From: SZUA-448 sp964602475
GTDB lineage: Bacteria; Bacillota; Clostridia; Lachnospirales; Lachnospiraceae
Assembly (NCBI GenBank): GCA_964602475.1
Contig: CAZRRN010000021.1
Location: forward strand, 1-48,472
Length of the DNA: 48,472 bases
Direction of reading: 5' to 3'
Below are positions 33,075-41,438 of the stretch, one piece after another. Within the stretch, counting starts at the first letter, position 1. Each line of letters opens with the position of its first letter. Made by a program: the position numbers and the translations under genes. A model generated the notes under the pieces. It was not told the origin of the DNA and ran no database searches. It saw nothing but the letters and a program-made list of their open reading frames with translations.

Positions 33075-33593
33075 CTATAAAAGTATAATTATGATAAAAA
33101 CACCGATTAAAACTCCAAGACTTCGATATAGCTTTGTTTTTGCTGCAATGATTCCATTGATTGCCGATGCCTCTTCTTCTAAATATCCAATAAATAGCTC
33201 AAATTCGCCCATCTGCTGTTCTCGATCTGTAAATCCGATTCTTTCACCAAAATCAATCAGTTGCTTTTTGTCCTGCTTTGATAAGGAACTTTCTTTCAAT
33301 GTTTTTTGACAGATATTTGACCATATATTACCAAGACTGATTCCCGGAGAATGCTCCAACTGTTCCGTCATATCATGCAGGAAATCGTGGTAGCTTCCAT
33401 CATGTCGAGCAAATGCAGATTTAATTGCTTCTGGAAGAGAAGCTCTTGTATATCGAATATCTCCGAGAATTACCTTAAATACTCTGCACAATTCGTTGAT
33501 TTCCTCCAAACGTTTTCGAAGTTCAAATGCATACAGAAACCCAATTCCGGACGATGCCGCAAGTACCATGAGTGCTCCGCATAATTTTATCAT
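33075..33593 (-). CDS. spoIIIAB: Stage III sporulation protein AB
   Basis: A 172-residue membrane protein of the SpoIIIA complex that resembles type II secretion inner-membrane platform proteins. It has hydrophobic segments at both ends (MIKLCGALMVLAASSGIGFLYA and YRSLGVLIGVFIIIILL). Between them is a helical domain including ELRKRLEEINELCRVFKVILGDIRYTRASLPEAI and SLSKQDKKQLIDFGERIGFTDREQQM, which is strongly conserved. Its ATG overlaps the spoIIIAA stop by 4 nt (ATGA). Confidence 0.95.
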   Translation of the reverse strand: MIKLCGALMVLAASSGIGFLYAFELRKRLEEINELCRVFKVILGDIRYTRASLPEAIKSAFARHDGSYHDFLHDMTEQLEHSPGISLGNIWSNICQKTLKESSLSKQDKKQLIDFGERIGFTDREQQMGEFELFIGYLEEEASAINGIIAAKTKLYRSLGVLIGVFIIIILL

Positions 33594-34543
33594 TTCAGTT
33601 TTACCCCCGCTTCACTTACCACAGACCATTTACCGCTTCCGAATCCTCCGTCTAAAATAACATATCTTCGAAAATAATGATTTTCAAAAATACTGTCCCA
33701 TAGCTTTTTCTCTTTTAATTCTGATAAGGACGCTGCATGAGTTGTTGCAAGAATTGAGCATCCGCATCCAAAGGCTTTTTTAATTGCAGCCAAATCTTCT
33801 TCTGTTGCAAGCTCATCCAAAGCAATGATTTGAGGCGACATTGATCTTAAGAGCATAGTGATTCCGACAGTTTTTGGACAGCAGTCATAAACATCGGTAC
33901 ATTGTCCAACTTCATTTTGTGGAATACCCATATAGCATGCTGCAATTTCAGAGCGCTCGTCCACTAGTCCGACATGATAACCTTTTTTATGATATTTTGT
34001 ACCGTTTGACAGATTTCGCACAATATCGCGAAGCATGGTTGTTTTTCCAAAGCCTGGTGGTGATATAATTAAGGTATCTAAAAAATGCTCCTTATCATAT
34101 AAATATTCCATTAACGGATCAGAACATCCTTTGATCTCATGAGCCAAACGAATGCATAAAAAAGAAATATATTTAATACATTTAATTTCATGCTCTTCAC
34201 ACACGACTTTGCCGGCTACTCCAATCCGATGTCCTCCCGCGATTGTTAAAAATCCCTTTTTCAATTCTTCCTCATATGCGTAAAGCGAATAATTGCTGAT
34301 ATATTCCATTGTTTCCTTTAATTCAGAAGCTGATATCATTAATCCGTCAGAAATGCAGTCTGTCAACTTTTGCTGATCATTAATCGAACATTCTCTGTTG
34401 CCGTATCGTAGAATAATCGGGCACTCCGCACGTAATCTGATTTCCTTTAATTCCATGAAATCTTCAACAGCATTATCTAACGCTTTTCTTAGTGACAAAG
34501 AAAATATTTTTATAAATTCTTCTTTTCGTTTATTTACTCTCAT
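33590..34543 (-). CDS. spoIIIAA: Stage III sporulation protein AA (secretion-type ATPase)
   Basis: The cytoplasmic ATPase thought to power the SpoIIIA-SpoIIQ channel; it is related to secretion-system ATPases. Walker A is at residues 161-169 (SPPGFGKTT), in the context TLIISPPGFGKTTMLRDIVRNLS. Walker B is IIALDEL (near residue 243), followed by ILATTHAAS. The N-terminal part has the family segment FLTIAGGHRIGVAGKVV. The length of 317 residues is normal. It heads the spoIIIA operon behind a candidate sigma-E promoter, after the LCP terminator. Confidence 0.96.
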   Translation of the reverse strand: MRVNKRKEEFIKIFSLSLRKALDNAVEDFMELKEIRLRAECPIILRYGNRECSINDQQKLTDCISDGLMISASELKETMEYISNYSLYAYEEELKKGFLTIAGGHRIGVAGKVVCEEHEIKCIKYISFLCIRLAHEIKGCSDPLMEYLYDKEHFLDTLIISPPGFGKTTMLRDIVRNLSNGTKYHKKGYHVGLVDERSEIAACYMGIPQNEVGQCTDVYDCCPKTVGITMLLRSMSPQIIALDELATEEDLAAIKKAFGCGCSILATTHAASLSELKEKKLWDSIFENHYFRRYVILDGGFGSGKWSVVSEAGVKLK

Positions 34544-34568
34544 TCTGTTCTTGTCCTCCTGCTATTCA

Positions 34569-34596
34569 TTTATATGTTTTGTTTTTTTTAATATGC
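34569..34596 (-). promoter_or_regulatory. Candidate sigma-E promoter of the spoIIIA operon
   Basis: GCATATT (34590-34596) matches the sigma-E -35 consensus, and CATATAAA (34569-34576) is close to the -10 consensus CATACAAT. The spacer is 13 bp and almost pure A. In Bacillus the spoIIIA operon is a sigma-E regulon member, so position and function agree. The match is by eye only. Confidence 0.6.
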
Positions 34597-34606
34597 AGAG
34601 TTGCAT

Positions 34607-34637
34607 AAAAAAAGCGGTTACACTGATGTGTAATCGC
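34607..34637 (-). terminator. Intrinsic terminator between the LCP genes and spoIIIA
   Basis: GCGATTACAC pairs with GTGTAACCGC (one mismatch) around ATCA, followed by TTTTTTT in the minus-strand transcript. The plus strand also has TTTTTATTTT after the stem. It isolates the cell-wall genes from the sporulation operon. Confidence 0.88.
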
Positions 34638-34660
34638 CTTTTTATTTTGGTATTTATCAA

Positions 34661-36226
34661 TCAATCTTTGTAATCGCCAAAGATAAATACATGAAGTGCT
34701 TTAATATTCTCAGGAAAATTAACCTGTATCAAGTCTGTCATTCCATTATATACTGTATCGCTGTAGCTTCCATTGATTGGAATTCTCATTTGTACAAAAG
34801 TTGTAATTTTGTTATTTACCGCAGTTTCAAGATAATCTGAAATCTGTTCTCCGGTAATATCCGTTGTTACAAGTGGGAGCAGTTCGTTCGCAAGTGATGT
34901 CAGCTGAAAAAGATTTAATGTTTTTACTTTTTCAAATATAGCGTTCAGCAAAATCCGATGTCTTGACGTTCTGCCAAAATCAGCATATATATTTTCTCCC
35001 GTCGCAACCTTACGAATACGCGCATACCCGAGCGCCTGATTTCCATTCATCAGGTTAGAACCAGGTTCAACAGTTCTGTAAATCGGATTGGAAATATAGT
35101 TCGTGGTATTCAGGTAATCAGCTTCTTCTTTTGTAAGACTGATAGTAACACCATTCATGCTGTCAATTATTTTTTCAAAGCTTTCAAAACCAACAAGCAT
35201 ATATCCATCCAGTTTTATTTCGAAATTCATCTCTATAGTATCATATAATAAATCAATTCCACCAAGTTGGTAAACAGAATTTATTCGATTATCTGAATGC
35301 CCTGGAACTGCAACCAGCATATCACGCATTAAGGATGTCAGCTTTACAGTCCCTTCTTTCGCATCCATTGTAGCAATGATAATAACATCTGTATTACCGC
35401 GGCTTCCTCCCATATCAATTGCTTCTTCCCCAAGCAGAAGAATGTTGATAATATAATCCTCTTCTCTTGGTATATTAGTCGGAGTCGGACTTGTCTGTGC
35501 AGTACTGTCATTCACACCGGGGGTTATTTCTCCGGGCGTAATCTGTTCTGCTCCGGTTGGTATCGTAGTGAGCTGTTCTGCTGAAGTAGGCTGAGTGCCA
35601 TTTTGTGTTCTTGCTTCGAAATACCATCCTATTAAATTATAAACCACTTTACCGCCTGAAGCCGCCACTGCAACTGTAAAGCTGAATATAATCATGAATA
35701 CAGCAGTTCGAAGAACCATAAACCATTTAGGGGTGTTCTTTCTGTATTTTAAGAACATTAAAAGAACTCCGGCAAACGGAATCAGCGATAACAGCCACTT
35801 TTTTGAGCCGCCTTTATCTTCAGGTTCCTTTTCCAGTTCATAATTTACCTGAAGAGCCAGAGCAGCATTAATATCCTCCATGATGTCATCTTCATCTTCA
35901 TGTGACTCTTCTGCTTCAAAATCTTCATTATCCTCTTTTTTTTCTGAAACTGAAGCTGTTGATTCATCTTCTTCCGCCGCTTCATTTGCTGCAGCAGCCT
36001 CATCATGATCACCAAGAATCATACTGATATTGTCGTAAAGTGCCGAATCGAATTCTGCAAATTCTTCATCAGATAATTCATCCTTTTGTTCTCTTGGAAT
36101 ATTGCTTACATCGTTGTATTCTGTTGAGATATCTGCATTATCCGGTTCTTCCGTTAAAGATTCAACCAAATCAAACAGGTTTTCATCATCAGATGAAGTA
36201 ATATTCTTTTTCTTATCGTCACTCAT
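34661..36226 (-). CDS. LytR-CpsA-Psr (LCP) family cell-wall ligase, long form
   Basis: LCP enzymes transfer lipid-linked glycopolymers (teichoic acids, capsule) to peptidoglycan outside the membrane. The 521 residues begin with about 140 cytoplasmic residues that are very acidic. Two adjacent hydrophobic segments follow (LLSLIPFAGVLLMFL and FMVLRTAVFMIIFSFTVAVAA), then a Thr/Pro linker and the LCP domain from about residue 250. The domain shows IILLLGEE-like strands, NTDVIIIATMD, KLTSLMRDMLVAVPGHSDNRIN, NGNQALGYARIRKV and FGRTSRHRILLNAI, with the conserved Arg and Asp residues. It is paired with a shorter LCP gene just upstream. Confidence 0.94.
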   Translation of the reverse strand: MSDDKKKNITSSDDENLFDLVESLTEEPDNADISTEYNDVSNIPREQKDELSDEEFAEFDSALYDNISMILGDHDEAAAANEAAEEDESTASVSEKKEDNEDFEAEESHEDEDDIMEDINAALALQVNYELEKEPEDKGGSKKWLLSLIPFAGVLLMFLKYRKNTPKWFMVLRTAVFMIIFSFTVAVAASGGKVVYNLIGWYFEARTQNGTQPTSAEQLTTIPTGAEQITPGEITPGVNDSTAQTSPTPTNIPREEDYIINILLLGEEAIDMGGSRGNTDVIIIATMDAKEGTVKLTSLMRDMLVAVPGHSDNRINSVYQLGGIDLLYDTIEMNFEIKLDGYMLVGFESFEKIIDSMNGVTISLTKEEADYLNTTNYISNPIYRTVEPGSNLMNGNQALGYARIRKVATGENIYADFGRTSRHRILLNAIFEKVKTLNLFQLTSLANELLPLVTTDITGEQISDYLETAVNNKITTFVQMRIPINGSYSDTVYNGMTDLIQVNFPENIKALHVFIFGDYKD

Positions 36227-36254
36227 GCCGTTTTCCTTCCGGGTTTATCTTTCT

Positions 36255-37343
36255 TTATTCCGATGCCTGATTGTATATAAAATCATGAAGCAGAACAATA
36301 TTCGCTTCCAGATCTGGAACAAGAACATCCTTTATATTCCCCACCTCACTCTTCATCGTATAAGCTCCTTCGGCAGGAATTCTGTACATATCCATTGTAG
36401 TAATACCATGCTCAATTATATTTGTCAATTCTTTTTTCATTGCTTCCTGCGTAACATCCGTTGTAATATACTGCATACAGTCATCCATAATGGTAAACAG
36501 TTTTATGATATTTTGTTTTTTATATGTTTCAAATATTGTGCTTAATACTCTGCGTTGCCGAACTGTTCTTCCATAATCATAATTCTGTCCGCCAAGTGTA
36601 GGAACCTTTCTTACCCTGCAATATCCAAGAACCTGGTTTCCGTTCAACAGCTGAAGACCAGGAACCGTTTTACGATATTTTTCATTTGATATATAATTTG
36701 TAGTATTGAGATACTCCGACTCTTCCTGTGTCAGTTCAATTTCAATTCCTCCAATCAGATCAATAAGCTTCTCAAATGCATCAAAATCAACTGAAGCATA
36801 TCCATCCAATTCAATTTTAAAATTCTCTTCCACCACCTGCATCAGATATTCTGCTCCGCCTTTTACATACGCAGCATTCAGTTTATTCTGACTGTAGCCA
36901 GGAAACTCCACCAATGTATCACGCAGCAGTGAGGTCAGCTTAATCGTATTATCGCTTGTATTGATAGATGCAATCAATACTGCATCCGTATTCCTCGCAT
37001 TGTATATCTTTTCTATTCCTATCAGTAAATAGTTAGTAACGTAGTCTTCTTTCTTTTTATCCTGTTCTACCGGTTTGATATCCAGCTCAGCTTCATCCCC
37101 AACGCCATCGTCAGTTTTTACATATTCAAAATCATCCGGATCATGTTGAACACTGGAACTGATATATCTGCTTACAATAGTAATAATAATACTTCTTCCG
37201 GGCTTCGTAAAAAGAAAGAACAACATAACAGCAACAATCCAGGCAATAATACAAACAGCGATTTTCCATCTTTTTGGGCTCTTTTTCACAACTTCAGTTT
37301 CTGTTTCTTCGTCTTCTAATAAATAATCTCTTTTTTTTGCCAT
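36255..37343 (-). CDS. LytR-CpsA-Psr (LCP) family cell-wall ligase, short form
   Basis: A 362-residue paralogue of the next gene. A 25-residue cytoplasmic tail and one transmembrane helix (IAVCIIAWIVAVMLFFLF) precede the LCP domain: NYLLIGIE, NTDAVLIASINT, KLTSLLRDTLVEFPGYSQNKLNAAY, ELDGYASVDFDAFEKLIDLIGGIEIELT, NGNQVLGYCRVRKV and YGRTVRQRRVL. The catalytic-pocket Arg and Asp residues are retained. The two LCP genes are 28 bp apart and end at a shared terminator, so they are co-expressed, perhaps with different glycopolymer substrates. Confidence 0.94.
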   Translation of the reverse strand: MAKKRDYLLEDEETETEVVKKSPKRWKIAVCIIAWIVAVMLFFLFTKPGRSIIITIVSRYISSSVQHDPDDFEYVKTDDGVGDEAELDIKPVEQDKKKEDYVTNYLLIGIEKIYNARNTDAVLIASINTSDNTIKLTSLLRDTLVEFPGYSQNKLNAAYVKGGAEYLMQVVEENFKIELDGYASVDFDAFEKLIDLIGGIEIELTQEESEYLNTTNYISNEKYRKTVPGLQLLNGNQVLGYCRVRKVPTLGGQNYDYGRTVRQRRVLSTIFETYKKQNIIKLFTIMDDCMQYITTDVTQEAMKKELTNIIEHGITTMDMYRIPAEGAYTMKSEVGNIKDVLVPDLEANIVLLHDFIYNQASE

Positions 37344-37382
37344 ATATAATACACTCCATCTCTATCAAAAGAGGAACTTATT

Positions 37383-38849
37383 TTATTCCAATCTGCAAAG
37401 TTGATTAAGCAACAACTCGAGCACCTGGTAAAGCCGTATGGCAGATACGCTATTGAGCCGTTCTTTCGGCGTGTGAATATCAAACATATCAGGTCCAATT
37501 GATATCATATCTGTTTCCGGCATTTTTTCACTGAATAATCCACATTCCAACCCAGCATGAATTACTTTATCAACCGGTTCAGTTCCGTATACCTGCTTAT
37601 ATGATACATGAAATAATTCTCTTAAATTAGATTTTTCACGATACTCCCATGCCGGATAAGAAGCACCTGTTATACTGCTTCCTCCGGAATGTTCAATCAG
37701 AAGGCGCAGCTTAGCCGTTAAAAAAGCCAGTTCAGAGGATACGGAGCTTCGTAATGAATAATGAAAGTCTGCTTTATTCTCATTAGATTTAAATATACCC
37801 AGATTTAATGAAGTCTCAACAAGATTCGGAACCTCTGTACTCATCCTCTGTACTCCGTCCGGAGCCAGTAATAAAAGAAACAGTAACTGATTTCTGCTTT
37901 CCTGTGACATACAGCTCTTTTCTGTTATACTATTACATAAAATACTAAATGACATTTTCTTCTGACTGGCACAGTAGTTCTTACGAAGTTTCTCTGCGAG
38001 CTGCTCCAGTACTAAAAAATCTTTTTTGTATTCATAATCTGTCAGCAAAATTTCCGCTTCAGAATTCGCAGGAATTGAATTATCCTTTTCTCCTCCGTTC
38101 AGTGATACTAGTGAAAAGTTACATTCATTACCAAATTCATATAGTAATCTTCCCATTACGGTAACAGCATTTGGAATATACTTGTCAATTTCCGAACCCG
38201 AATGACCACCGGTCAATCCACTGAGGATAATTTTAATCGATATTCCTTTTTTATTAATCCTTCTTAATGGGAGTTCTGCATCTACACGTTGTCCTCCGGC
38301 ACAACCGCACCAACAGGTTCCGTCTTCCTCAGAATCGATATTAATTAGATAAGCTGCCGGATACTTTTCTGCTTCTAGAATTTTTGCACCTTCCATGCCG
38401 GTTTCTTCATTGGTTGTAATGATACAGATTAATTCCGGATGAAGAAGTTCACAATCCGTCAAGACAGACATCATATATGCAATGGAGATTCCATCATCAC
38501 CGCCAAGCGTTGTTCCATTTGCATAAATAAATGTTCCGTCTGTCAAAAGCTCCAATCCTTCTTTTTCAAAATCATGCTGAATCTCAGGAAGCTTTACGCA
38601 TACCATATCCATGTGCCCTTGAAGAATCACTGCCGGTGCTTTTTCATAACCGGATGATGCCGGTTTTTTAATTATTACATTAAGCGCTTCATCCTGCACA
38701 TATTCCAGATGATTCTCCTTTGCAAAGCAGCACAGCCAGTCACTGATTTTTTGATTATAATCAGATCCTCTCGGTATTACGGATAGATTACTAAAATTTT
38801 GAAGTACATTTTTATAATCTTTTGCAGCTATCAGCTCATTAATGTTCAT
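37383..38849 (-). CDS. pepD: Aminoacyl-histidine dipeptidase (PepD, M20 family)
   Basis: A di-zinc metallopeptidase that cleaves Xaa-His and other dipeptides. Metal and catalytic motifs are in order: VILQGHMDMVC, LGGDDGISIAYMMSVL, ITTNEETGMEGA, INIDSEEDGTCWCGCAGG, and HAGLECGLFSEKMPETDMISIGPDMFDIHTPKERL at the C-terminus. The dimerisation insertion contains LSGLTGGHSGSEID. Its 488 residues match the PepD subfamily. The start at 38849 (MNINELIAAK) is fixed by a dispersed-repeat ribosome binding site. It is the last gene after the ACT/PFL pair. Confidence 0.95.
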   Translation of the reverse strand: MNINELIAAKDYKNVLQNFSNLSVIPRGSDYNQKISDWLCCFAKENHLEYVQDEALNVIIKKPASSGYEKAPAVILQGHMDMVCVKLPEIQHDFEKEGLELLTDGTFIYANGTTLGGDDGISIAYMMSVLTDCELLHPELICIITTNEETGMEGAKILEAEKYPAAYLINIDSEEDGTCWCGCAGGQRVDAELPLRRINKKGISIKIILSGLTGGHSGSEIDKYIPNAVTVMGRLLYEFGNECNFSLVSLNGGEKDNSIPANSEAEILLTDYEYKKDFLVLEQLAEKLRKNYCASQKKMSFSILCNSITEKSCMSQESRNQLLFLLLLAPDGVQRMSTEVPNLVETSLNLGIFKSNENKADFHYSLRSSVSSELAFLTAKLRLLIEHSGGSSITGASYPAWEYREKSNLRELFHVSYKQVYGTEPVDKVIHAGLECGLFSEKMPETDMISIGPDMFDIHTPKERLNSVSAIRLYQVLELLLNQLCRLE

Positions 38850-38907
38850 TCTAATCCCCATTTCTGCGCGTCTTTTTTGCGCATAACAGACTTTGTATCA
38901 AACACCA
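38850..38907 (-). repeat. Dispersed start-site repeat, copy 4, before pepD
   Basis: TACAAAGTCTGTTATGCGC, the TGCGC/GCGCA hairpin (38865-38883) and GCGCAGAAATGGGGATT are all present, with exactly 6 nt from GGGG to the pepD ATG. A 12-codon reading frame starting at the internal ATGCGC would end in a TGA that overlaps the pepD start (ATGA). Confidence 0.8.
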
Positions 38908-38943
38908 TATTTATTAGACGATTTCGTTCCGCATTCAGTTCCC

Positions 38944-40308
38944 TTAGTTCTTGAAGCTATGAATCGGTGCCGGAATACGTCCTCCGCGGGAAATCATTGC
39001 TTCACAAGAAAATTGATTTACAGACATAATCGGCGCATATCCAAGCAGTCCGCCAAATTCAACGGTGTCTCCTTGCTTTTTCCCACTTACCGGAATAATA
39101 CGAACTGCTGTCGTCTTGTTATTAACCATACCGATTGCCATCTCGTCTGCAATAATCCCCGAAATTGTCGATGCAGAGGTGTCTCCGGGAATAGCAATCA
39201 TATCCAATCCTACAGAGCACACACAAGTCATAGCCTCCAGCTTTTCCAGATTCAGACTTCCTGCGATTACAGCATCAATCATTCCTTGATCTTCACTGAC
39301 CGGGATGAATGCTCCGCTCAAACCTCCCACATAGGAAGACGCCATTACTCCGCCTTTTTTTACTTGATCATTTAGGAGTGCCAGTGCTGCTGTTGTTCCG
39401 GGAGCTCCCACATATTCCAGTCCGATCTCCTGAAGAATTTCGGCAACACTGTCACCAACTGCCGGAGTTGGCGCAAGTGATAAGTCAACGATTCCAAACG
39501 GAACATCCAGAAGCTTTGAAGCTTCAAGAGCAACAAGCTGTCCGACACGTGTTATTTTAAAAGCGGTTTTTTTAATTGTTTCACATAATGTTCCAAAATC
39601 TTTCCCTCGAACCTTCTCAACTGCTTTTTTAACAACTCCCGGTCCGCTTACGCCGACATTGATGACTGCATCTCCTTCTGTAACACCATGAAACGCACCG
39701 GCCATAAAAGGATTGTCATCCGGAGCATTACAAAAAATAACCAGCTTTGCACAACCGATGGAGTCTCGTTCTTCTGTTTCTTTTGCGGTTTTTTTAATTA
39801 CTTCACCAAGCATCTTAACAGCATCCATATCAATTCCGGTCTTTGAAGAACCGACATTAATCGAGCTGCAAATATTCTCAGTTTTAGCCAAAGCCATCGG
39901 AATTGATTCAATCAGCAGGCGATCCGCAGCTGTCATCCCCTTTGATACAAGAGCAGAATATCCTCCGATAAAATTCACGCCGACTTCTTTCGCAATCCGG
40001 TCAAGAGTCATCGCGATAGAAACAAAATCCTCCGGTGTCTTACAGGAAGAAGCACCAATCATGGAAATCGGAGTAACGGAAATTCGTTTATTAACAATCG
40101 GAATTCCATACATTTTTTCAATCTGCTTACCAACCGGCACAAGATTTTTTGATAAAGAAATCACCTTTTCGTATATTTTCCGGTTCGTCTCCTCCAGATT
40201 ACTGCTGATACAGTCAAGCAGACTGATTCCGAGCGTGATTGTTCTGACATCAAGATTTTCTTTAGTAATCATTTCATTTGTTTCTTGTACTTCCGATAAA
40301 TTAATCAT
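38944..40308 (-). CDS. PFL/DUF711 (UPF0210) family protein
   Basis: A conserved 454-residue protein of unknown biochemical role, distantly related in fold to pyruvate formate-lyase-type barrels. Family segments include DVRTITLGISLLDCI, MIGASSCKTPEDFVSIAMTLDRIAKEVGVNFIGGYSALVSKG, VFCNAPDDNPFMAGAFHGVTEGDAVINVGVSGPGVV, SLAPTPAVGDSVAEIL and the C-terminal SRGGRIPAPIHSFKN. Several conserved Cys, Asp and His residues suggest an enzyme. Its start lies 10 bp after an ACT-domain gene, a pairing repeated across Firmicutes. No Gly-radical motif is present. Confidence 0.92.
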   Translation of the reverse strand: MINLSEVQETNEMITKENLDVRTITLGISLLDCISSNLEETNRKIYEKVISLSKNLVPVGKQIEKMYGIPIVNKRISVTPISMIGASSCKTPEDFVSIAMTLDRIAKEVGVNFIGGYSALVSKGMTAADRLLIESIPMALAKTENICSSINVGSSKTGIDMDAVKMLGEVIKKTAKETEERDSIGCAKLVIFCNAPDDNPFMAGAFHGVTEGDAVINVGVSGPGVVKKAVEKVRGKDFGTLCETIKKTAFKITRVGQLVALEASKLLDVPFGIVDLSLAPTPAVGDSVAEILQEIGLEYVGAPGTTAALALLNDQVKKGGVMASSYVGGLSGAFIPVSEDQGMIDAVIAGSLNLEKLEAMTCVCSVGLDMIAIPGDTSASTISGIIADEMAIGMVNNKTTAVRIIPVSGKKQGDTVEFGGLLGYAPIMSVNQFSCEAMISRGGRIPAPIHSFKN

Positions 40309-40318
40309 AACAGCTCCT

Positions 40319-40591
40319 TTAAATTCTATGCATCATGTCAAATATTTCTTCCCGCTGCAGCTTAATCTCAACACCGATTTCTTCACCGACCTGCTGCAGC
40401 TCCCGAGCAAGTGTAAGAAAATCTTTTGGTGCAGCTGTAGTATCTGCTATCATCATCATGGTAAAATAATCCTGTACAATGGTTTGTGAAATATCAAGAA
40501 TATTCACCTTGTTATTTGACAGGTAGGTACATACCTTTGCAATGATTCCTACGCAATCTTTTCCAACTACTGTTATTACTGTTCTGTTCAT
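40319..40591 (-). CDS. ACT-domain protein (UPF0237 family)
   Basis: A 90-residue tandem-ACT or single-ACT-type small protein. The pattern MNRTVITVVGKDCVGIIAKVCTYLSNNKVNILDISQTIVQDYFTMMMIAD is the ACT ligand-binding fold, whose members usually sense amino acids. The start at 40591 follows GGAG; the open frame continues upstream without family similarity. It is 10 bp ahead of the PFL/DUF711 gene and is very likely its regulatory partner. The ligand is unknown. Confidence 0.92.
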   Translation of the reverse strand: MNRTVITVVGKDCVGIIAKVCTYLSNNKVNILDISQTIVQDYFTMMMIADTTAAPKDFLTLARELQQVGEEIGVEIKLQREEIFDMMHRI

Positions 40592-40628
40592 TGATTCTCC
40601 GTTCCGAAGCTGAGTGCTTCTTGATTTT

Positions 40629-41426
40629 TTATTCCACCACTGCCGGTTCTGTCGGGATATCCCTGTTTGCAATCCAAATATCCGGCATGTTGTTTTCCCA
40701 TTTCCATTCGGCACATACTGTCTGTCTGATTGTTTCATGTGCCAATTCTGCATAATTATTTTCTTTACTCATGTGAGCAAGAATGATATATTTCAATCTT
40801 TTGTTCATTACCTTGCTGATTAATTCGGAAGAAAGTTCATTTGACAAATGTCCGCGTTCTCCTGCTATTCTTCTTTTGGTCTGATAAGGATAACTACCGG
40901 CCATAAGCATATTGAGATCATAATTTGCTTCGAGATATAAAATGTCAGATCCAGAGAGCATTTCAACCACAGTATTGTCATATTTTCCAAGATCAGTCGC
41001 CATTCCTATTTTCTTACCTTCTGACGATAAGCTGTAACATACTGGATTTTGTGCATCATGCGAAATGGAAAATGGTGTAATATGAATATTCTGAATATCA
41101 AACGATATCCCAGGCTGAACATAATGAAACAGGCTCTCTGCTGCTTTGCCTTTCGCAGATGCCTGACTTAAAACAAGTAATGTTTCTTTTGTTCCAAAAA
41201 CCGGTGTGTGATATTTTTTACAGAATACCTCAAGTCCCCGTACATGATCAATATGTTCATGTGTAATCAGAACTGCCGAAATCTTATCCCCTGAAATCCC
41301 AATTTTGTTAAGCCCTTCTTCAATTCTTTTAGCAGAAACACCGGCATCAATCAAAATTCCTGTCTCGTTATTTCCTACATAAATACTGTTCCCGCTGCTT
41401 CCACTTGCTATACTGTATAGTGTCAT
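40629..41426 (-). CDS. Metallo-beta-lactamase-fold hydrolase (WalJ/YycJ-like)
   Basis: A 265-residue MBL protein with the metal motif ITHEHIDHVRG, SISHDAQNPVCYSL, ATDLGKYD and the C-terminal ILAHMSKENN. The N-terminal SIASGSSGNSIYVGNNETGILIDAG is typical of the YycJ/WalJ group. In Bacillus yycJ belongs to the walRK locus and its product has been described as a 5'-3' nuclease-like protein. Here there is no walRK, so the name reflects similarity, not context. It is 12 bp downstream of the GGDEF gene. Confidence 0.88.
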   Translation of the reverse strand: MTLYSIASGSSGNSIYVGNNETGILIDAGVSAKRIEEGLNKIGISGDKISAVLITHEHIDHVRGLEVFCKKYHTPVFGTKETLLVLSQASAKGKAAESLFHYVQPGISFDIQNIHITPFSISHDAQNPVCYSLSSEGKKIGMATDLGKYDNTVVEMLSGSDILYLEANYDLNMLMAGSYPYQTKRRIAGERGHLSNELSSELISKVMNKRLKYIILAHMSKENNYAELAHETIRQTVCAEWKWENNMPDIWIANRDIPTEPAVVE

Positions 41427-41438
41427 TTTATCTCCAAG

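Noticed and set aside
38908..38943. A promoter for pepD after the PFL gene.
   Set aside because: No hexamer pair with acceptable spacing was seen; co-transcription with the ACT/PFL genes is more likely.
38944..40308. The PFL-family gene as a true pyruvate formate-lyase.
   Set aside because: The glycyl-radical motif and the catalytic Cys-Cys pair are absent; the similarity is to DUF711.
40592..40753. N-terminal extension of the ACT protein by 54 residues.
   Set aside because: It overlaps the end of the MBL gene in another frame, is rich in Trp, Gln and Arg, and has no family match. A good ribosome binding site precedes the internal ATG.
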